A stretch of 64,000 nucleotides of DNA from Opisthorchis felineus. Its lineage: Eukaryota > Platyhelminthes > Trematoda > Opisthorchiida > Opisthorchiidae. A model generated the notes under the pieces. It worked only from the letters and a program-made list of their open reading frames with translations, was not told where the DNA came from and did not search any database. The DNA lies in assembly GCA_004794785.1 (NCBI GenBank), contig SJOL01003717.1, positions 16,551 to 80,550 of the forward strand. Reading direction: 5' to 3'. The first letter of the stretch is position 1. Every line of letters starts with the position of its first letter. Positions 61,901 through 64,000 of the stretch are shown here, piece after piece. Both the position numbers and the translations under genes were made by a program.

Positions 61901-63775
61901 ACAAAGTCGCTGCAACAGCCACAGGAATAGTGATGAACCGAAAATCTGTTTTCCAATGGCCAAGTAGTTGTTTTCAGGATTATTTGGTTCTATAGAAAGT
62001 ATGATAATGAATAAGTATCTGTGTAATCCGTTCTTGAAAGCAACTCCTTATCAAGATTGAATGCTGCGTATTTTCCTTGTGGGGTCACCCACGTGTCAGA
62101 TTCAAATTCCTACGGGTGGCAAATGAGCTTTGTGTCCAGTTTTATAAAGAGGCTTAAGTGTGCATTTCGATATAACAAGTAACACTATATACTTCATCAG
62201 GGTGTTAGCAAACGCTTGCATCTTTCTACGAATAGTGCCATACTCGCATGGTAATAGTTCTTCTAGATCATTTCCGTTTGAACTCAATTTTAAAATGACG
62301 TATGAACACACGAAAAACCAGCTGAGCTCTTATCATTGTGAAAGTCCTGGTTGCTTGCATGCGTATTTATATGAGCAGGTACCAATCTGCTATTGTTGGC
62401 AGACGGCCTCATCATGTCGCTGCGTTACTCCAATAACACTGTAGTCTGCAGGTAAAACGCAACCGTCTGCGCAGCGAAAGCCCCGCCAAGCACATCGATC
62501 CTGGTGGTATATCCAAGGCCTTTAAAGACGACATCATATAGATCGATTTTTAAAGGAAAACGCCCTGTTCATCTGGTGGATGCCTTTATTTTGGTGGAAA
62601 TGTGCGTTCACAGATGACAGAATTTCAGATTCTTCCTGCTGCTTTGGACACAAGAACATTTGACTTCGCTAAACTGCTTCACTTATTGGTTGATCATAGA
62701 CAATCGACCCCCAGAAAATACTCTGTGATTCCGTAAAAAAGCGAGATATCAGTACTCTCCGGAAATCTAGGATCTACAAGGGCATGGCCCAGCGGAGTTA
62801 AACCAAGTTCGACGCCGAAGTTTTTCAGTACTTGAATTTTTAGAGGCTTCAACATTGGAGTTGCCGAATATGTTGCGGATCCTGCATAAGAACGCAAAGT
62901 ATGCGAGACAGTCAATGTGCTGAACTATTCTAAAAAACTCTGTTCTTCAGCGAGTTAGCCGCAGTTTCCAGGTGCATCCGTGTACCTTAAACAATCGCTT
63001 TTTGAAAATACGTTGTCTGCCATGCCATAAATTCGGTCATCATGTGGGAAATCTATGACAGCAGACGACAGACGCTCTAACCGTTATCAAATGACGGCTG
63101 GCAAAAGTCTGTGCCATATGTTTCTTTTACTCAAGCAATTCAGCGTGTATGCATCCATTGTATGCATTATATGACTTATATTGTGAACGAAGCACCCTAA
63201 ATTTATTAGAAAAAAGCCACAACTGTTCAACTTAGAAATATTCATTGATCTGTAGAAGTCCCAAATTAGAAACCCGAAGAAAGTGCTTCAGATATTTAAA
63301 TCCGAAACGGTCCGCACGACAGCATGCTTGCTGGAGCAGTCAGGACCCTTTTCCTGAAGGTAAAATTTAAAAATGACCAGCAGTTGTCATACACTTTGTA
63401 GATGTTCAAGCCGAGTATTGTGTGCACAAAGGTGTCTATCGCGTGGTAATATATCGCCGTTGATATGGAGGGAAACCGTAAAGGGCACACTGTATTTTAG
63501 GCTCAGAAAACATGATAAAAAAGGGGTCAGTTGGACACAGTTTGACAAGGTGCACACGAGTATTATCGTCACTTGCTAACTACGTTCTACATAATGGCAA
63601 ATACTTTATGTCAGGAAAGAAAAGTGGAGTATGAACGCGTGTTATAGTCCAGTGACCACTGTCCGTCCACAAATACAAATCAAAAGTGCACCGCGGTTCT
63701 AAAAACAAACAAAACATGAGCTTGCGTTAACGCATTTCGACATCGTGGATGAACGGATCTGCTGAAAACATCACA
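55921..63775. other. Largely featureless DNA
   Basis: Nearly 8 kb with short frames only. Examples are 57,920-58,186 plus and its antisense, 60,652-60,966 minus, 61,151-61,420 plus and 62,160-62,444 plus. None shows a motif I recognise. I found no RNA gene and no further ribozyme core on either strand by searching for CTGANGA with a nearby GAAA. Confidence 0.4.
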
Positions 63776-63813
63776 AATTTTCAGCAATCTTATGAGTAGT
63801 GCATTACGAATAT
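63776..63813 (+). repeat. Hammerhead flank without ribozyme
   Basis: This is the plus-strand counterpart of the segment that lies 3-prime of the hammerhead at 48,116-48,153. Directly upstream (63,745-63,775) only GGATGA and GAAAAC can be seen where CTGATGA and GAAAC should be, with no stem II, so the ribozyme core has decayed or been replaced. Repeat F copy 2 starts 32 bases downstream. Confidence 0.6.
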
Positions 63814-63844
63814 ACATGTGTCGCGATATCTCGAATATCGTAGC

Positions 63845-63972
63845 AACTAAAACATGAAGCGGCCTGGTGAAGCACATTCAGATGCCTGGAAACGTCACAA
63901 ACGAAAGATTCAGCTGGGTTCCAGTCTAGTCTCTCGCAAAATCAAATTTGTTTGCAAATGAGTGTATTTCGC
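63845..63972 (+). repeat. Repeat F, copy 2
   Basis: Counterpart of 55,791-55,920: AACTAAAACATGAAGCGGCC, TGGTGAAGCACATTCAG, GCTGGGTTCCAG, TGCAAATGAGTGTATTTCG. It follows the hammerhead-flank segment closely, so F may be another part of the same ribozyme-bearing element. The window ends 28 bases later, and the repeat may continue beyond it. Confidence 0.7.
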
Positions 63973-64000
63973 TAATTCCGCGCAATTTGGTTTCAAACAG

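Noticed and set aside
62155..62205. Minus-strand CTGATGA with GAAA about 25 bases later, hammerhead-like
   Set aside because: The first stem II pair would be A-C, and no sequence around it can form stem I or stem III with a cleavage triplet. Judged a chance match.

Overview
The window looks like non-coding DNA from a large, repeat-rich animal genome, most likely a flatworm and probably a digenean trematode. The basis is as follows. No reading frame reaches 200 codons. The base composition is AT-rich, roughly 60 percent by eye. The only recognisable peptides are decayed retroelement fragments of kinds I associate from memory with digenean genomes: CR1/Jockey-like and RTE-like LINEs, and Penelope-like GIY-YIG domains. 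The window also holds a complete hammerhead ribozyme motif, a hallmark of Penelope-like retroelements. The species cannot be fixed from sequence reading alone.

Layout. 0.5-12.5 kb: two or three copies of a local repeat (C/B family, about 5 kb apart), a CR1-like LINE relic with a large internal deletion (4.26-4.86 kb), and the first A repeat with a tRNA-like promoter on its minus strand. 14-21.5 kb: two RTE-type APE endonuclease fragments on opposite strands. 17.6-28.3 kb: three D repeats spaced 4.84 and 4.52 kb apart, interleaved with A repeats, which look like an old direct duplication array. 28.9-29.5 kb: the longest open frame in the window (about 200 codons), the best candidate for a cellular exon. 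29.5-46 kb: mostly featureless DNA, with a Penelope-like relic at 37.7-38.2 kb and a pentanucleotide microsatellite at 41.5 kb. 46.5-48.3 kb: a decayed Penelope-like GIY-YIG endonuclease gene (plus strand), then an intact-looking hammerhead ribozyme (minus strand, 48,160-48,206). 54.9 kb: a second LINE relic. 55.8 and 63.8 kb: two copies of repeat F; the second lies next to a segment homologous to the hammerhead flank.

How the parts relate. Nothing here forms an operon or pathway. The window is best read as intergenic or long-intron DNA, built from successive insertions and local duplications and now heavily mutated. The ribozyme is the outstanding element: every core nucleotide and all three helices are intact, although all neighbouring retroelement coding sequence is broken. 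Its stem III is a self-complementary hexamer without a loop, which predicts action as a dimer.

Limits. All repeat boundaries were judged by eye and may be off by tens of bases. Protein family calls rest on motifs I recognise, not on database searches.
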